A DNA stretch of 64,000 bases, taken from contig NZ_CP040872.1 of assembly GCF_006337065.1 (NCBI RefSeq), positions 620,001 to 684,000 on the forward strand, read 5' to 3'. Position numbers and translations under genes: made by a program. Below are positions 1 to 9,115 of this stretch, one piece after another. The notes under the pieces are model-generated. The model was not told the origin of the DNA. It made no database searches and worked only from the letters and a program-made list of their open reading frames with translations. Positions within the stretch are counted from its first letter, which is position 1. Each line of letters begins with the position of its first letter. The DNA is from Agromyces laixinhei. Lineage in GTDB: Bacteria > Actinomycetota > Actinomycetes > Actinomycetales > Microbacteriaceae.

Positions 1-444
1 CCGGCCGTCGAGAAGGGCGCGCGCGACGCCCTGGCCGCGGGCGGACCGCAGGGGCATCCCGTCGTGGACCTGCGAGTCGAGCTGGTCGACGGCAAGTCGC
101 ACTCGGTGGACTCGTCGGACATGGCGTTCCGCACGGCGGCGTCGATCGGGGTGAAGGCGGCGCTCGCCGAGGCGGGCACGGTACTGCTCGAGCCCGTGTC
201 GCTCGTGACGGTCACGGTGCCAGGCGAGCTGCAGGGCGCGGTGCTGACCGATCTGTCGGGTCGTCGCGGGCGCGTCGGCGCCACGGAGGTCGCCGCCGAC
301 GAGCGTGCCCGCATCATCGCCTCCGTGCCCGAGGCGGAGCTCGGCAAGTACGTGCTCGATCTGCGCTCGATCACGGGGGGCCGCGCCGAACTGACGATCA
401 CCCCCGACCACTACGCGAGGATGCCGGGCAGCGCGAAGGGGTGA
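1..444 (+). CDS. Elongation factor G-like translational GTPase, C-terminal fragment (5' end outside window)
   Basis: The frame is open from base 1 and gives 147 residues before TGA at 442-444. The text matches the end of domain IV and domain V of EF-G-type factors: the helix EKGARDALAAGG, the strand with HSVDSSDMAF, then the domain V run LEPVSLVTVTVPGEL and the SGRRGRV turn. Canonical EF-G has the same blocks. The less conserved tail suggests the EF-G2/FusA2-like paralogue rather than the housekeeping factor, but the GTPase domain that would decide this lies upstream of the window. Acts on the ribosome in the cytosol. The family is certain; the subfamily is an inference. Confidence 0.85.
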   Translation, partial: PAVEKGARDALAAGGPQGHPVVDLRVELVDGKSHSVDSSDMAFRTAASIGVKAALAEAGTVLLEPVSLVTVTVPGELQGAVLTDLSGRRGRVGATEVAADERARIIASVPEAELGKYVLDLRSITGGRAELTITPDHYARMPGSAKG

Positions 445-579
445 CGGGCGCTCTCGACAGCTGGTGGTCGACGGAAGCCACGCGTGCTCGGTTGATGAGC
501 GCGGCGTGATTCAGGTCGACATCGTCGAGACCCGGTGCATCGTGTCGAATGCGTACGCCGGGCCGGCAAGCGACGCTGA

Positions 580-632
580 CGAACGACGTTCGATCGCGAA
601 CCATTGACCTCTCATTGTGTGACCGCTAACAT
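580..632 (+). promoter_or_regulatory. Sigma70-type promoter with upstream palindrome for the GH43 gene
   Basis: TTGACC at 604-609 and TAACAT at 627-632 are separated by 17 bases, a close fit to a housekeeping promoter. A 13-base palindrome CGAACGACGTTCG at 580-592 sits just upstream of the -35 box and could bind a sugar-responsive regulator; no such regulator is adjacent. The gene's own Shine-Dalgarno site is AAGGAG at 671-676. Confidence 0.6.
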
Positions 633-680
633 TCCGAGGACAGCTTTCCGGCGCGGACGCCGGGCCGAACAAGGAGTGCA

Positions 681-3600
681 ATGAGGCATACAGTCACTCG
701 GCGACTCTTCGCCGGAATCGCCGCGGCCGCGGTGGGACTCGCGGGAGCGGTCGTCGCGACACAGCCGGCTACTGCGGCCACCGAGCTGGTGGCCCACTAT
801 CCGCTGAATGAAACCGGAGGGACGACTGCGGTCGACGCCTCGGGGTCAGGTCGGGATGCCATCTATGCGGGCTCGCCCGCATTGACCGGCGCAGAAGGGG
901 TGCGGCTCGACGGAACCGACGACCACGTGCGGCTGCCGAACGACATCCTCGCCGGCCTGACATCGATCACCGTCAGCGCCGAGGTGCTCGTGCGCGGATC
1001 GCAGGGAACGCCGTATTTCATCTACGGCTTCGGCAACACCGACGGCGGCGGCGCCGGCAACGGGTACCTGTACTCGACGGGCAACACGTACAAGGCCTCG
1101 ATCGCGACCGGCAACTGGTCGACCGAGCAGACGGCGAACAGCGGCGCGAACCTGGCGCGCGACGTCTGGAAGACGATCACGTACACGCTCGACGACGCCA
1201 CCGACACCTCCCGCATCTACCTCGACGGCGTGCAGGTCGGGCAGAACACGAACGTCACGATCACACCGGGCTCGATCGGCAACGGTGTCACGACGGCCAA
1301 CTACCTCGGCCGCTCCGTCTACAACGCCGACCGATACCTCGCTGGAAGCCTGCGCGAGGTGCGAATCTACGACGCGGCGCTCTCGGCGACGGACGTCGCA
1401 GCCCTGCACCCGTCGGACGAGACGAAGGTCGAGCGTGACGCGGCAGCCCTCTCGCTCGGCGACCTGCGCGGCGTGACGGCCGACCTCACGCTCCCCGCAA
1501 CAGCCCCCAACGGATCAGAAGTGACCTGGATGTCCAGCGACCCCGACGTCATCTCGGCGTCGGGTGCGATGACGAGGCCGGCGGCCGGTGAGCCCTCGGT
1601 CGACATCACCCTCACCGCCACGCTCACTCGGGGCTCCGCCTTGCAGACGCGGGAGTTCGTCGCAACGGTGCTTCCGCAGCCGGGCGGGGAGTCTCTCGCG
1701 CAGGAGGACCTCGACGCCCTTTCGATCCCGAACGCCGACGAGATCCGCGGCAACATCGCGCTCGCGATGGTGGGAGCGGTGAACGGAAGTCAGATCACCT
1801 GGTCCGCCTCGCCGGTCGGTGTCATCACCACCGACGAACAGAACGGCAAGGCTCCGGGCGTCGTCACGCGCGGCACGGCCGACACGACCGTCACGCTGAC
1901 GGCGTCGGTGCCGGACACCGACGCGGAGCGGGAGTTGACGGTCACGGTGAAGGCGGCGCCGGTCGACCTCGACACCGACTACTCGGCCGGATACCTCTGG
2001 ACGCACTTCGCAACGGAGGGCGGCTACGAGAAGATCTTCTTCGGCCACAGCGATGACGGCCTGCACTGGTCGAAGCTGAACGACAACTCCCCGATCCTCG
2101 CCAACCTGGGCGGCGACCTCGGCGTGCGCGACCCGCATCTGGTGCGCGCCCCCGAGGGCGACAAGTACTGGATCATCGGCACGGATCTGCACGCCGAAGG
2201 CGGCGGACCGGGTGGTTCGGGTTGGGATCAGCTCAACGCCAGCCAGAATATCGTCGTCTGGGAGTCCACCGACCTCGTGAACTGGAGCGACCAGCGCATC
2301 GTCTTCGCGGGCTTCGAACACGCGGGCAACGTGTGGGCGCCCGAGGCGATCTACAACGACGCGACGGGCGAGTATTACGTCTACTGGTCGGCGCGAGACC
2401 GCCGCGAGAACGAGACGCCCGACTGGGCGCTGCGGGTCTACCTCACCAAGACCCGCGACTTCGTGAACTTCACCGAGCCGCAGGTGTGGGCATCGCTGAA
2501 TGCTCAAGGTGACGGCCAGACAGGCCCGAACATCATCGACTCGACGATCGCAAAGGAGGGCGACACGTACTACCGCTTCTCCACGTCCGACTGGCACACG
2601 ATCGTCGACACATCCACGAGCCTCGACGGTCCGTGGCAGACCGTGATCGATCGCGAGGAGGCGGCATCGCATGGCCTCAAGCCGCGCATGGAGGGCCACA
2701 CGGTATACCAGTTGCCCGACGACCGCTGGGCCGTGATGGGTGATGACAGCGGCTACTACGGGCACACCGCCGACACACTCGCCGGAGGGCAGTTCACGCA
2801 GCTGACGGCCGGTGCCGGTGCCGACCAGTACTCGTTCGACCAGCGATTCCGGCACGGGTCGGTTCTGCCGCTCTCGGCCGCTGAGGAATCGCGCCTGCTC
2901 GAGGCGTACGGCGAGCCGCCCGAAGAACCGGAGGAGCCTGAGGAACCGCAGCAGACACCTATCGCCGAGTACACCTTCGACGACGGCACTCTGACGGACT
3001 CGGTCGGCGACGCCGATCTCATCGCGAGCGGCACGGCAGCCGTTGCCACGGATGCCACGAAAGGACAGGCGCTACGACTGACCGGGGCCGCGAACGGCTT
3101 CGCGTCGTTCCCGACCGGCTTCTACGACGGACGCAGCACCATGACCGTGTCGATGGACGTCAAGTCCGAGAAGACGAGCGGCAACTTCTTCACCTTCGCG
3201 CTCGGTGCGGATTCGACGAAGTACTACTTCCTCCGCGTGCGTGGCGGTGACGTGCGCAGCGCCATAACGCCGAACTCGTGGCAGAACGAGTCCGCGGTCA
3301 CCGGATCGGTGACCGCAGGTGAGTGGCACCGCATCGACGTGGTCTTCGAGGGCGCGACGATGACCGTATACGCCGACGGCGTGAGGCTCGGCGAGAACAC
3401 CGCGCTCAACACCACCGTGGCCGATCTCGGATCAGACCTGGTCGGCTACCTCGGCAAGTCGTTCTATTCGGCCGACGGGTACTTCCAGGGCTGGTTCGAC
3501 AACGTGCGGGTCTACAATCGCGCGCTTCCGGCTGCAGAGATCCTTGCGAACGCGGGGGCGACCGACCAGCTCATCGACATCTCCCTCGAAAACCCCGGCG

Positions 3601-5039
3601 TTCTGAAGACCGACCCCATCGTCGACGGGGATGCCCACACGGTGATCTTCCCCGTGAAGAAGGGAACGGATGTCTCGGCGCTCGCTCCCACGTTCGCGGT
3701 CGCCGAGGGGGTCAGCGTGTCGCCCGCGTCGGGTACGACGGTCGACCTGTCCGAGCCGGTCGAGTACACGCTCACCGAACCGGACGCCTCCACCACGACC
3801 TGGCACATGGAAACGCGGGTCGTCGGAAGCCCGGTTCTTCCCGGCCTGCACGCCGACCCGAACATCGCGGTGTTCGGCGACACCTATTACCTGTACGTGA
3901 CCAGCGACGGGTATCCGGGCTGGGGCGGCAAGGAGTTCTACGTCTGGAAGTCGAAGGACCTCGTCGATTGGGAGCGCTCGGAGGAGCCGTTCCTGACTCT
4001 CGACGGCGCGAACGGGAACGTCCCTTGGGCGACCGGGAACGCCTGGGCGCCGACGATCATCGAGCGGGACGGGAAGTACTACTTCTACTTCAGCGGACAC
4101 AACCCGACGCACGACCGGAAGACGATCGGCGTGGCCGTCGCCGACAGCCCCGAAGGACCCTTCACCGCACAGCCGACCGCGATGATCCTCAACACCGAAG
4201 CGGTCACGTCGGGGCAGGCGATCGACCCGGCGGCGTTCCACGACCCGGTGACCGGTAAGTACTACTTGGCGTGGGGCAACGGCGGACCGTCGAACGGCCC
4301 GGTTCTCGCAGAGCTGGCCGACGACATGGTGTCGATCAAGCCCGGAAGCTACGAGCGCATCAGCGGCCTGACGGACTTCCGGGAGGGACTGTTCTTCAAC
4401 TACCGCGATGGCGTCTACCACCTCACCTACTCGATCGACGACACGGGGTCGGAGAACTACCGGGTCGGCTACGCGACGGCGACGAGCATGGCGGGTCCGT
4501 GGACGTACCGAGGGGTGATCCTGCAGAAGGACCTGTCGCTGGGGATCAAGGGCCCCGGCCACAGTTCGATCATCAACGTTCCGGGGACCGACGACTGGTA
4601 TATCGCCTATCACCGGTTCGCCATTCCCGGCGGCGACGGCAATCACCGAGAGACGACGATCGACAAGCTCGAGTTCGGTCCAGACGGCCTCATGCAGCCG
4701 GTGACCCCGACGCTCGAGAGCGTGGTGCCGCAGGCGATCGAGCATCCATCGAGCGGGCCCGACGTCGAAGTCATCGCTGCGACGCGTTGTGTCGCGGGCA
4801 AGGTCTACCTGACCGTGCGCAGCCAGAACCGCGACGACCTGCCGGTCACGCTGCAGGTGCAGACCGCATACGGTGCGAAGACCATCGCTGACGTGGCGCC
4901 CGGAAAGGCGGCCACGCAAGCGTTCGCCACGCGCGTGGCGAATGTCGACGCCGGCGTTGCGACCGTCACGGCGACGGTCGACGGCGAGACGGTCAGCTCG
5001 GTGGTCGAAGCACCCTTCGAAGGGCAGGCATGCGGCTGA
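681..5039 (+). CDS. Secreted multidomain glycoside hydrolase with two GH43 domains and two LamG domains
   Basis: A 1452-residue extracellular polysaccharidase, probably an arabinanase, arabinofuranosidase or xylosidase type enzyme. Residues 1-32 form a signal peptide (RR, hydrophobic core, cleavage near ATA|AT). Domain order: LamG lectin fold about 34-235; two short bacterial Ig-like domains about 245-430; first GH43 propeller about 440-735 with candidate catalytic residues D484 (RDPHL), D620 (IIDS) and E671 (MEGHTV); a Glu/Pro linker near 745-760; a second LamG-like domain about 765-960; an Ig-like domain about 965-1050; second GH43 about 1052-1360 with D1059 (HADPN), D1182 (AIDPA) and E1235 (FREG); and a C-terminal beta domain. 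Both triads are complete. SD AAGGAG is four bases from ATG. No sugar transporter is adjacent. Substrate cannot be fixed from sequence. Confidence 0.9.
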   Translation: MRHTVTRRLFAGIAAAAVGLAGAVVATQPATAATELVAHYPLNETGGTTAVDASGSGRDAIYAGSPALTGAEGVRLDGTDDHVRLPNDILAGLTSITVSAEVLVRGSQGTPYFIYGFGNTDGGGAGNGYLYSTGNTYKASIATGNWSTEQTANSGANLARDVWKTITYTLDDATDTSRIYLDGVQVGQNTNVTITPGSIGNGVTTANYLGRSVYNADRYLAGSLREVRIYDAALSATDVAALHPSDETKVERDAAALSLGDLRGVTADLTLPATAPNGSEVTWMSSDPDVISASGAMTRPAAGEPSVDITLTATLTRGSALQTREFVATVLPQPGGESLAQEDLDALSIPNADEIRGNIALAMVGAVNGSQITWSASPVGVITTDEQNGKAPGVVTRGTADTTVTLTASVPDTDAERELTVTVKAAPVDLDTDYSAGYLWTHFATEGGYEKIFFGHSDDGLHWSKLNDNSPILANLGGDLGVRDPHLVRAPEGDKYWIIGTDLHAEGGGPGGSGWDQLNASQNIVVWESTDLVNWSDQRIVFAGFEHAGNVWAPEAIYNDATGEYYVYWSARDRRENETPDWALRVYLTKTRDFVNFTEPQVWASLNAQGDGQTGPNIIDSTIAKEGDTYYRFSTSDWHTIVDTSTSLDGPWQTVIDREEAASHGLKPRMEGHTVYQLPDDRWAVMGDDSGYYGHTADTLAGGQFTQLTAGAGADQYSFDQRFRHGSVLPLSAAEESRLLEAYGEPPEEPEEPEEPQQTPIAEYTFDDGTLTDSVGDADLIASGTAAVATDATKGQALRLTGAANGFASFPTGFYDGRSTMTVSMDVKSEKTSGNFFTFALGADSTKYYFLRVRGGDVRSAITPNSWQNESAVTGSVTAGEWHRIDVVFEGATMTVYADGVRLGENTALNTTVADLGSDLVGYLGKSFYSADGYFQGWFDNVRVYNRALPAAEILANAGATDQLIDISLENPGVLKTDPIVDGDAHTVIFPVKKGTDVSALAPTFAVAEGVSVSPASGTTVDLSEPVEYTLTEPDASTTTWHMETRVVGSPVLPGLHADPNIAVFGDTYYLYVTSDGYPGWGGKEFYVWKSKDLVDWERSEEPFLTLDGANGNVPWATGNAWAPTIIERDGKYYFYFSGHNPTHDRKTIGVAVADSPEGPFTAQPTAMILNTEAVTSGQAIDPAAFHDPVTGKYYLAWGNGGPSNGPVLAELADDMVSIKPGSYERISGLTDFREGLFFNYRDGVYHLTYSIDDTGSENYRVGYATATSMAGPWTYRGVILQKDLSLGIKGPGHSSIINVPGTDDWYIAYHRFAIPGGDGNHRETTIDKLEFGPDGLMQPVTPTLESVVPQAIEHPSSGPDVEVIAATRCVAGKVYLTVRSQNRDDLPVTLQVQTAYGAKTIADVAPGKAATQAFATRVANVDAGVATVTATVDGETVSSVVEAPFEGQACG

Positions 5040-5048
5040 CGCCCATCT

Positions 5049-5082
5049 CCTGAGCGCCCGAGGCCGAACTCGGGCGCTCAGG
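5049..5082. terminator. Bidirectional intrinsic terminator between convergent genes
   Basis: A perfect 14-base stem (CCTGAGCGCCCGAG, 5049-5062, with its complement at 5069-5082) and a six-base loop lie between the stop codons of the GH43 gene and the convergent MocR gene. There is no strong T run, as is usual in such GC-rich genomes. Confidence 0.8.
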
Positions 5083-5106
5083 ATCTCGACGGCCGCAATG
5101 AACAGG

Positions 5107-6561
5107 TCAGTACCCGCCGGCCGCCACGTGCTGCGCGGCCGACGCGAGCGCATCCGCGACCTCGTCGGTGCCGTCGCGCAGCAAGCCGACGGTCACCCGC
5201 ACGAAATCGCCGCCCGGCTGGCGGCGAGCGCCACGGGAGCCGCCCGCCGCGTCCGCGGCGTCGGATGCCGCAAGGAACGGCGTGCCCGCTGCGACGCGGA
5301 TGCCGGCGGCGGCGAGTTGCACGAGTGCCGAGCGTTCGCTCACCACGGGCATCCACAGGTTGATGCCGTCGGCGGGGGCGACCTCGACTCCGCGCGCACG
5401 AAGCGCATCTCCGAGTGCTCGCTGCCGCGTATAGTACCGACGGCGTGCCTCGGCGACCGCATCGATCGAGGCGCCCTCGGTCAGCAGGTCGAGCAGGATC
5501 GTCTGCACCATGCGCGAGGTCCAGCCGGGTCCGAGCATGCGCCGGGCGACGACGCGTTCGACGAGATCGCGCGGCCCGCCGATCGCGGCGATGCGCAGGT
5601 CGGGGCCGTGCGACTTCGAGAAGCTGCGCACATGCACGACGCGGCCGGGCAGCAGGGCGCCGAGCGAGACGTCGGTCTCGGTCGAGATGAGGCCGGAGTG
5701 GTCGTCTTCGATGACGACGAGGTCGTCGACATCGGCGGCCGAGCGGATGACGCGGGCGAGCGCCTCCGCCCGCTCGGCGTTCATCGAGGCGCCGGTCGGG
5801 TTCTGCGCCCTCGGCTGCAGCAGCACGGCGACCGGGCGGAGCAGGAGTGCGCGGGCGAGCGCCTCGGGCAGCATTCCGTGCTCGTCGAGCGGCACGGGCA
5901 CCGCCTCGGCGCCGAGCACTTCGAGCAGGTCGAGGAACGGCGGGAAGCCCGGGCTCTCGACCACGACGCGGTCGCCGAAGCGCACGAGCTGCTCGAGCGT
6001 GCGCGAGATCGCGTCGAGGGCGCCGTCGACGACCATGATCGTCTCGGCGTCGCAGGTCCAGGAGTCGGCGATCACGTCGACGAGCGCCGGGATCACGGGC
6101 TCCGCCTGGTAGCTCCCGGTCTCGGCGCGCGCCGACACCCGCGAGAGCGCGGGGCCGAGCGCCGGCAGCAGCAGCGGGTCGGGCGTGCCGCGCGAGAGGT
6201 CGAGCCGAACGGGGTCGTTCGGCGCCGCCATGCCGCGCATCCGCGGCGCGAGCCAGCCCTGCGACAACGGCCGCACGAAGCTGCCGGCCCGCCCGCGCGA
6301 TTCGATGAGGCCCGTGCGCGAGAGCGCCTGCCAGGCCTGGCTCACCGTTGCCGGACTCACGCCGAGCTCACTCGCGAGCTCGCGAACGGTGGGCAGGCGC
6401 GTGCCGACGCCGAGCTCGCCGGAGTTCACGAGCCGTGCGACGACGCCGGCGATGCCTCGGGGGGTCGTCTCAGCGAACTCCGCGAGCGCGATGAGGTCGG
6501 CACTCGCCAGTCGAACACCAGTCATTCGAGTCCCATCAGCATTGAATACCCGACCGACCAT
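5107..6561 (-). CDS. MocR-type regulator: GntR winged helix fused to an aminotransferase-like domain
   Basis: 484 residues. About 33-97 is a GntR winged helix (LPTVRELASELGVSPATVSQ); the rest is a fold-type I aminotransferase domain with the PLP lysine K316 in RSFSKSHGPDLR, plus NPTG near 254 and EDDHSG near 285. MocR proteins are transcription factors whose aminotransferase domain binds PLP and an effector; most control vitamin B6, GABA, taurine or other amine metabolism. The gene is divergent from the pyrimidine/hydantoin-type operon starting at 6789, so that operon is the likely target, with a beta-amino acid as possible effector (inference). ATG at 6561 has GAGGAGG only two bases upstream; ATG at 6525 is an alternative without a Shine-Dalgarno site. 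Confidence 0.88.
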   Translation of the reverse strand: MVGRVFNADGTRMTGVRLASADLIALAEFAETTPRGIAGVVARLVNSGELGVGTRLPTVRELASELGVSPATVSQAWQALSRTGLIESRGRAGSFVRPLSQGWLAPRMRGMAAPNDPVRLDLSRGTPDPLLLPALGPALSRVSARAETGSYQAEPVIPALVDVIADSWTCDAETIMVVDGALDAISRTLEQLVRFGDRVVVESPGFPPFLDLLEVLGAEAVPVPLDEHGMLPEALARALLLRPVAVLLQPRAQNPTGASMNAERAEALARVIRSAADVDDLVVIEDDHSGLISTETDVSLGALLPGRVVHVRSFSKSHGPDLRIAAIGGPRDLVERVVARRMLGPGWTSRMVQTILLDLLTEGASIDAVAEARRRYYTRQRALGDALRARGVEVAPADGINLWMPVVSERSALVQLAAAGIRVAAGTPFLAASDAADAAGGSRGARRQPGGDFVRVTVGLLRDGTDEVADALASAAQHVAAGGY

Positions 6562-6591
6562 TGCCTCCTCACGGCGTGAGCGACAAGATTG

Positions 6592-6628
6592 GTAACCACA
6601 ACGTCACAGTGTGAAACACAAGAGAAAT
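6592..6628. promoter_or_regulatory. Tandem GlnR-like half-site array in front of the catabolic operon
   Basis: Reading + strand: GTAAC (6592-6596), six bases, GTCAC (6603-6607), five bases, GAAAC (6613-6617), six bases, GAAAT (6624-6628). Actinobacterial GlnR boxes are alternating GTNAC and GAAAC half-sites at 11-base spacing. The array lies between the divergent MocR gene and the amidohydrolase gene, where a nitrogen-starvation activator would act. GlnR itself is not in the window. The match is by eye only. Confidence 0.45.
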
Positions 6629-6676
6629 GTTCACGCCGAACAATAACAGAACGAGCCTCGGCCCGTTCCGAAGCTC

Positions 6677-6691
6677 CGGACTTGCAGTCCG
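6677..6691. promoter_or_regulatory. Palindrome CGGACTTGCAGTCCG, possible operator
   Basis: A perfect inverted repeat of six bases (CGGACT/AGTCCG) around TGC, about 100 bases upstream of the amidohydrolase start. It could be a MocR or other operator, or a small hairpin in the leader RNA. No further support. Confidence 0.3.
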
Positions 6692-6788
6692 CGGCACGAC
6701 CCTCGGCGTCACAGCACCACCCGGTGAGCAATTCCGTTCCACGCCCACCGAGTGCCCGGCAACGACGCCGACCGACGGAGGAGACACC

Positions 6789-7637
6789 ATGACGATCGTC
6801 CGAGCGGCCATCACGCAGACGACCTGGACCGGCGACAAGGAGTCCATGCTCGACAAGCACGAGCAGTTCGCCCGCGATGCCAAGGCGCAGGGCGCCGAGG
6901 TCATCTGCTTCCAGGAGCTCTTCTACGGCCCGTACTTCGGCATCACCGAAGACGTGAAGTACTACGACTACGCCGAGCCGGCCGACGGGCCGATCGTGCA
7001 GCGCTTCGCCGCGCTCGCGAAAGAGCTCGGCATGGTCATGGTGCTGCCGATCTACGAAGAAGAGCAGCCGGGCGTGTACTACAACACCGCGGTCGTCGTC
7101 GATTCCGACGGCACGATCCTCGGGTCGTACCGCAAGCACCACATCCCGAACCTCGACAAGTTCTGGGAGAAGTTCTACTTCCGCCCCGGCAACCTCGGCT
7201 ACCCCGTGTTCGACACGGCCGTCGGGCCGATCGGCGTGTACATCTGCTACGACCGGCACTTTCCAGAGGGCTGGCGCGAGCTCGGCCTGAACGGCGCGCA
7301 GATCGTCTTCAACCCGAACGCGACGAAGCCCGGCCTGTCGAACCGCCTGTGGGAGATCGAGCAGCCGGCGGCCGCCGCCGCCAACGGCTACTTCGTGGCC
7401 GCGGCCAACCGGGTCGGCCTCGAAGACAACGAGTACGGCGAACTCGCCGTGAACTTCTACGGCAAGAGCCAGTTCGCCGATCCGCAGGGCAACATCGTCG
7501 GCGGGTACGGCTCGGCCGAGCACGAGGAGATCGTCATCCGCGATCTCGACCTCGACATGATCCGCGATGTGCGCAACGCCTGGCAGTTCTACCGCGATCG
7601 CCGCCCCGACTCCTACACGTCCATCCCCAAGCCGTAA
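6789..7637 (+). CDS. Nitrilase-superfamily amidohydrolase, beta-ureidopropionase type (N-carbamoyl-beta-alanine amidase)
   Basis: 282 residues starting at ATG 6789, chosen because GGAGGAG lies at 6777-6783; an open frame extends further upstream but has no such site. The carbon-nitrogen hydrolase catalytic triad is visible: E43 (CFQELFYG), K116 (YRKHHIPN) and C153 (YICYDRHF). The family hydrolyses N-carbamoyl-beta-alanine (or N-carbamoyl amino acids) to the amino acid, CO2 and ammonia in the cytosol, the third step of reductive pyrimidine breakdown. The hydantoinase gene 28 bases downstream makes the matching N-carbamoyl substrate. First gene of the operon. An N-carbamoylputrescine amidase or D-carbamoylase activity is the alternative. 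Confidence 0.85.
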   Translation: MTIVRAAITQTTWTGDKESMLDKHEQFARDAKAQGAEVICFQELFYGPYFGITEDVKYYDYAEPADGPIVQRFAALAKELGMVMVLPIYEEEQPGVYYNTAVVVDSDGTILGSYRKHHIPNLDKFWEKFYFRPGNLGYPVFDTAVGPIGVYICYDRHFPEGWRELGLNGAQIVFNPNATKPGLSNRLWEIEQPAAAAANGYFVAAANRVGLEDNEYGELAVNFYGKSQFADPQGNIVGGYGSAEHEEIVIRDLDLDMIRDVRNAWQFYRDRRPDSYTSIPKP

Positions 7638-7664
7638 CCAGGCGAGCCACGCGAAGGAGCGAAC

Positions 7665-9101
7665 ATGACCACGACCCTGATCCGAGGCGGCACCGTCGTC
7701 AGCGCGACCGGTCGCGCCGCCGCCGACGTGCTCGTCGACGGTGAGACCATCCGCGCCGTGCTCGAGCCGGGCAGCAGCCTCCTGGGCACGGATGTCGCGG
7801 CATCCGTCGACCGGGTGATCGACGCCACCGGCCGGTACTTGATCCCTGGGGGCATCGATGCCCACACCCACATGCAACTGCCGTTCGGCGGCACCGAGGC
7901 ATCCGACACCTTCGAGACGGGAACCCGGGCCGCAGCCTGGGGCGGCACGACCTCGATCATCGACTTCGCCGTGCAGACCTACGGGCAGCGCATCGAAGAC
8001 GGACTCGCGGCCTGGCACGAGAAGGCGGGCGGCAACTGCGCGATCGACTACGGCTTCCACCAGATCGTCGGCGACGTGAACGAGGCGTCGCTCGCGACGC
8101 TGCGGCGCCTGCCCGACGAGGGCATCACGAGCTTCAAGATGTTCATGGCCTACCCGGGCGTCTTCTACTCCGATGACGCGCAGGTGCTGCGGGCCATGCA
8201 GGTCTCGCGCGACACCGGCATGCTCACGATGATGCACGCCGAGAACGGCCCCGCGATCGACGTGCTCGCCGCGCAACTCGTGGAGCAGGGCAAGACCGAC
8301 CCCTACTACCACGGCATCGCACGCGCCTGGGAGATGGAGGAGGAGGCCACGCATCGGGCGATCATGCTCGCCAAGCTCACGGGCGCACCGCTCTATGTCG
8401 TGCACGTCTCGGCGAAGCAGGCCGTCGAGCAGGTCGCCTGGGCCAGAGACAAGGGTCAGAACGTCTACGGCGAGACCTGCCCGCAGTACCTCTACCTGTC
8501 GCTCGAAGACCAGCTCGGAGCATCCGGACCGGAATGGGGCTCGTTCGAGGGCGCGAAATGGGTCTGCTCGACACCGCTCCGCTCGCGCGAGGAAGGCCAC
8601 CAGAGCGCGATGTGGCAGGCGCTGCGCACGAACGACCTGCAGATGGTCTCGACCGACCACTGCCCGTTCTGCATGAAAGACCAGAAGGAGCTCGGCGCCG
8701 GCGACTTCCGCAAGATCCCGAACGGCATCGGGTCGATCGAGCACCGCATGGACCTCATGTACCAGGGGGTCGTGACCGGCGAGATCACCCTCGAACGCTG
8801 GGTCGAGCTGACATCGACGACGCCGGCCCGCATGTTCGGGCTGTACGGCACCAAGGGCGTCATCCAGCCGGGCGCCGATGCCGACATCGTCGTCTACGAC
8901 CCGAACGGCCACACCTCGATCGGGCGGGAGAAGACGCACCACATGAACATGGACTATTCCGCGTGGGAGGGCTACGAGATCGACGGCCACGTCGACACCG
9001 TGCTCTCGCGCGGCAAGGTCATCGTCGACGGCGACGAGTACCTCGGGGCCAAGGGCGACGGCCGGTTCCTGAAGCGCGGTCTCAGCCAGTACCTCATCTG
9101 A
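7665..9101 (+). CDS. hydA: Dihydropyrimidinase / D-hydantoinase
   Basis: 478 residues, a cyclic-imide amidohydrolase of the urease superfamily. Visible metal ligands: H67 and H69 in DAHTHMQLPFGG, the carboxylated lysine K158 in SFKMFMAYPG, the VVHVSAKQA and GETCPQYLYL blocks, and D331 in STDHCPFC. It opens dihydrouracil, dihydrothymine or 5-substituted hydantoins to N-carbamoyl acids. Length is normal for the family. SD AAGGAG lies just before ATG 7665. Sitting between the carbamoyl amidase and the LLM oxidoreductase, it is step two of a reductive pyrimidine or hydantoin route. Substrate preference cannot be read from the sequence. Confidence 0.92.
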   Translation: MTTTLIRGGTVVSATGRAAADVLVDGETIRAVLEPGSSLLGTDVAASVDRVIDATGRYLIPGGIDAHTHMQLPFGGTEASDTFETGTRAAAWGGTTSIIDFAVQTYGQRIEDGLAAWHEKAGGNCAIDYGFHQIVGDVNEASLATLRRLPDEGITSFKMFMAYPGVFYSDDAQVLRAMQVSRDTGMLTMMHAENGPAIDVLAAQLVEQGKTDPYYHGIARAWEMEEEATHRAIMLAKLTGAPLYVVHVSAKQAVEQVAWARDKGQNVYGETCPQYLYLSLEDQLGASGPEWGSFEGAKWVCSTPLRSREEGHQSAMWQALRTNDLQMVSTDHCPFCMKDQKELGAGDFRKIPNGIGSIEHRMDLMYQGVVTGEITLERWVELTSTTPARMFGLYGTKGVIQPGADADIVVYDPNGHTSIGREKTHHMNMDYSAWEGYEIDGHVDTVLSRGKVIVDGDEYLGAKGDGRFLKRGLSQYLI

Positions 9102-9115
9102 GGAAGGAGCACCAC

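Noticed and set aside
3432-5153. 573-codon minus-strand frame opposite the second GH43 domain
   Set aside because: Shadow of the GH43 gene; the translation is Arg/Val/Asp-rich without motifs and runs through the 5049-5082 terminator.
4873-6579. 568-codon plus-strand frame across the MocR gene
   Set aside because: Antisense to the MocR protein, which has intact HTH and PLP motifs; this frame also crosses the terminator and lacks a start signal.
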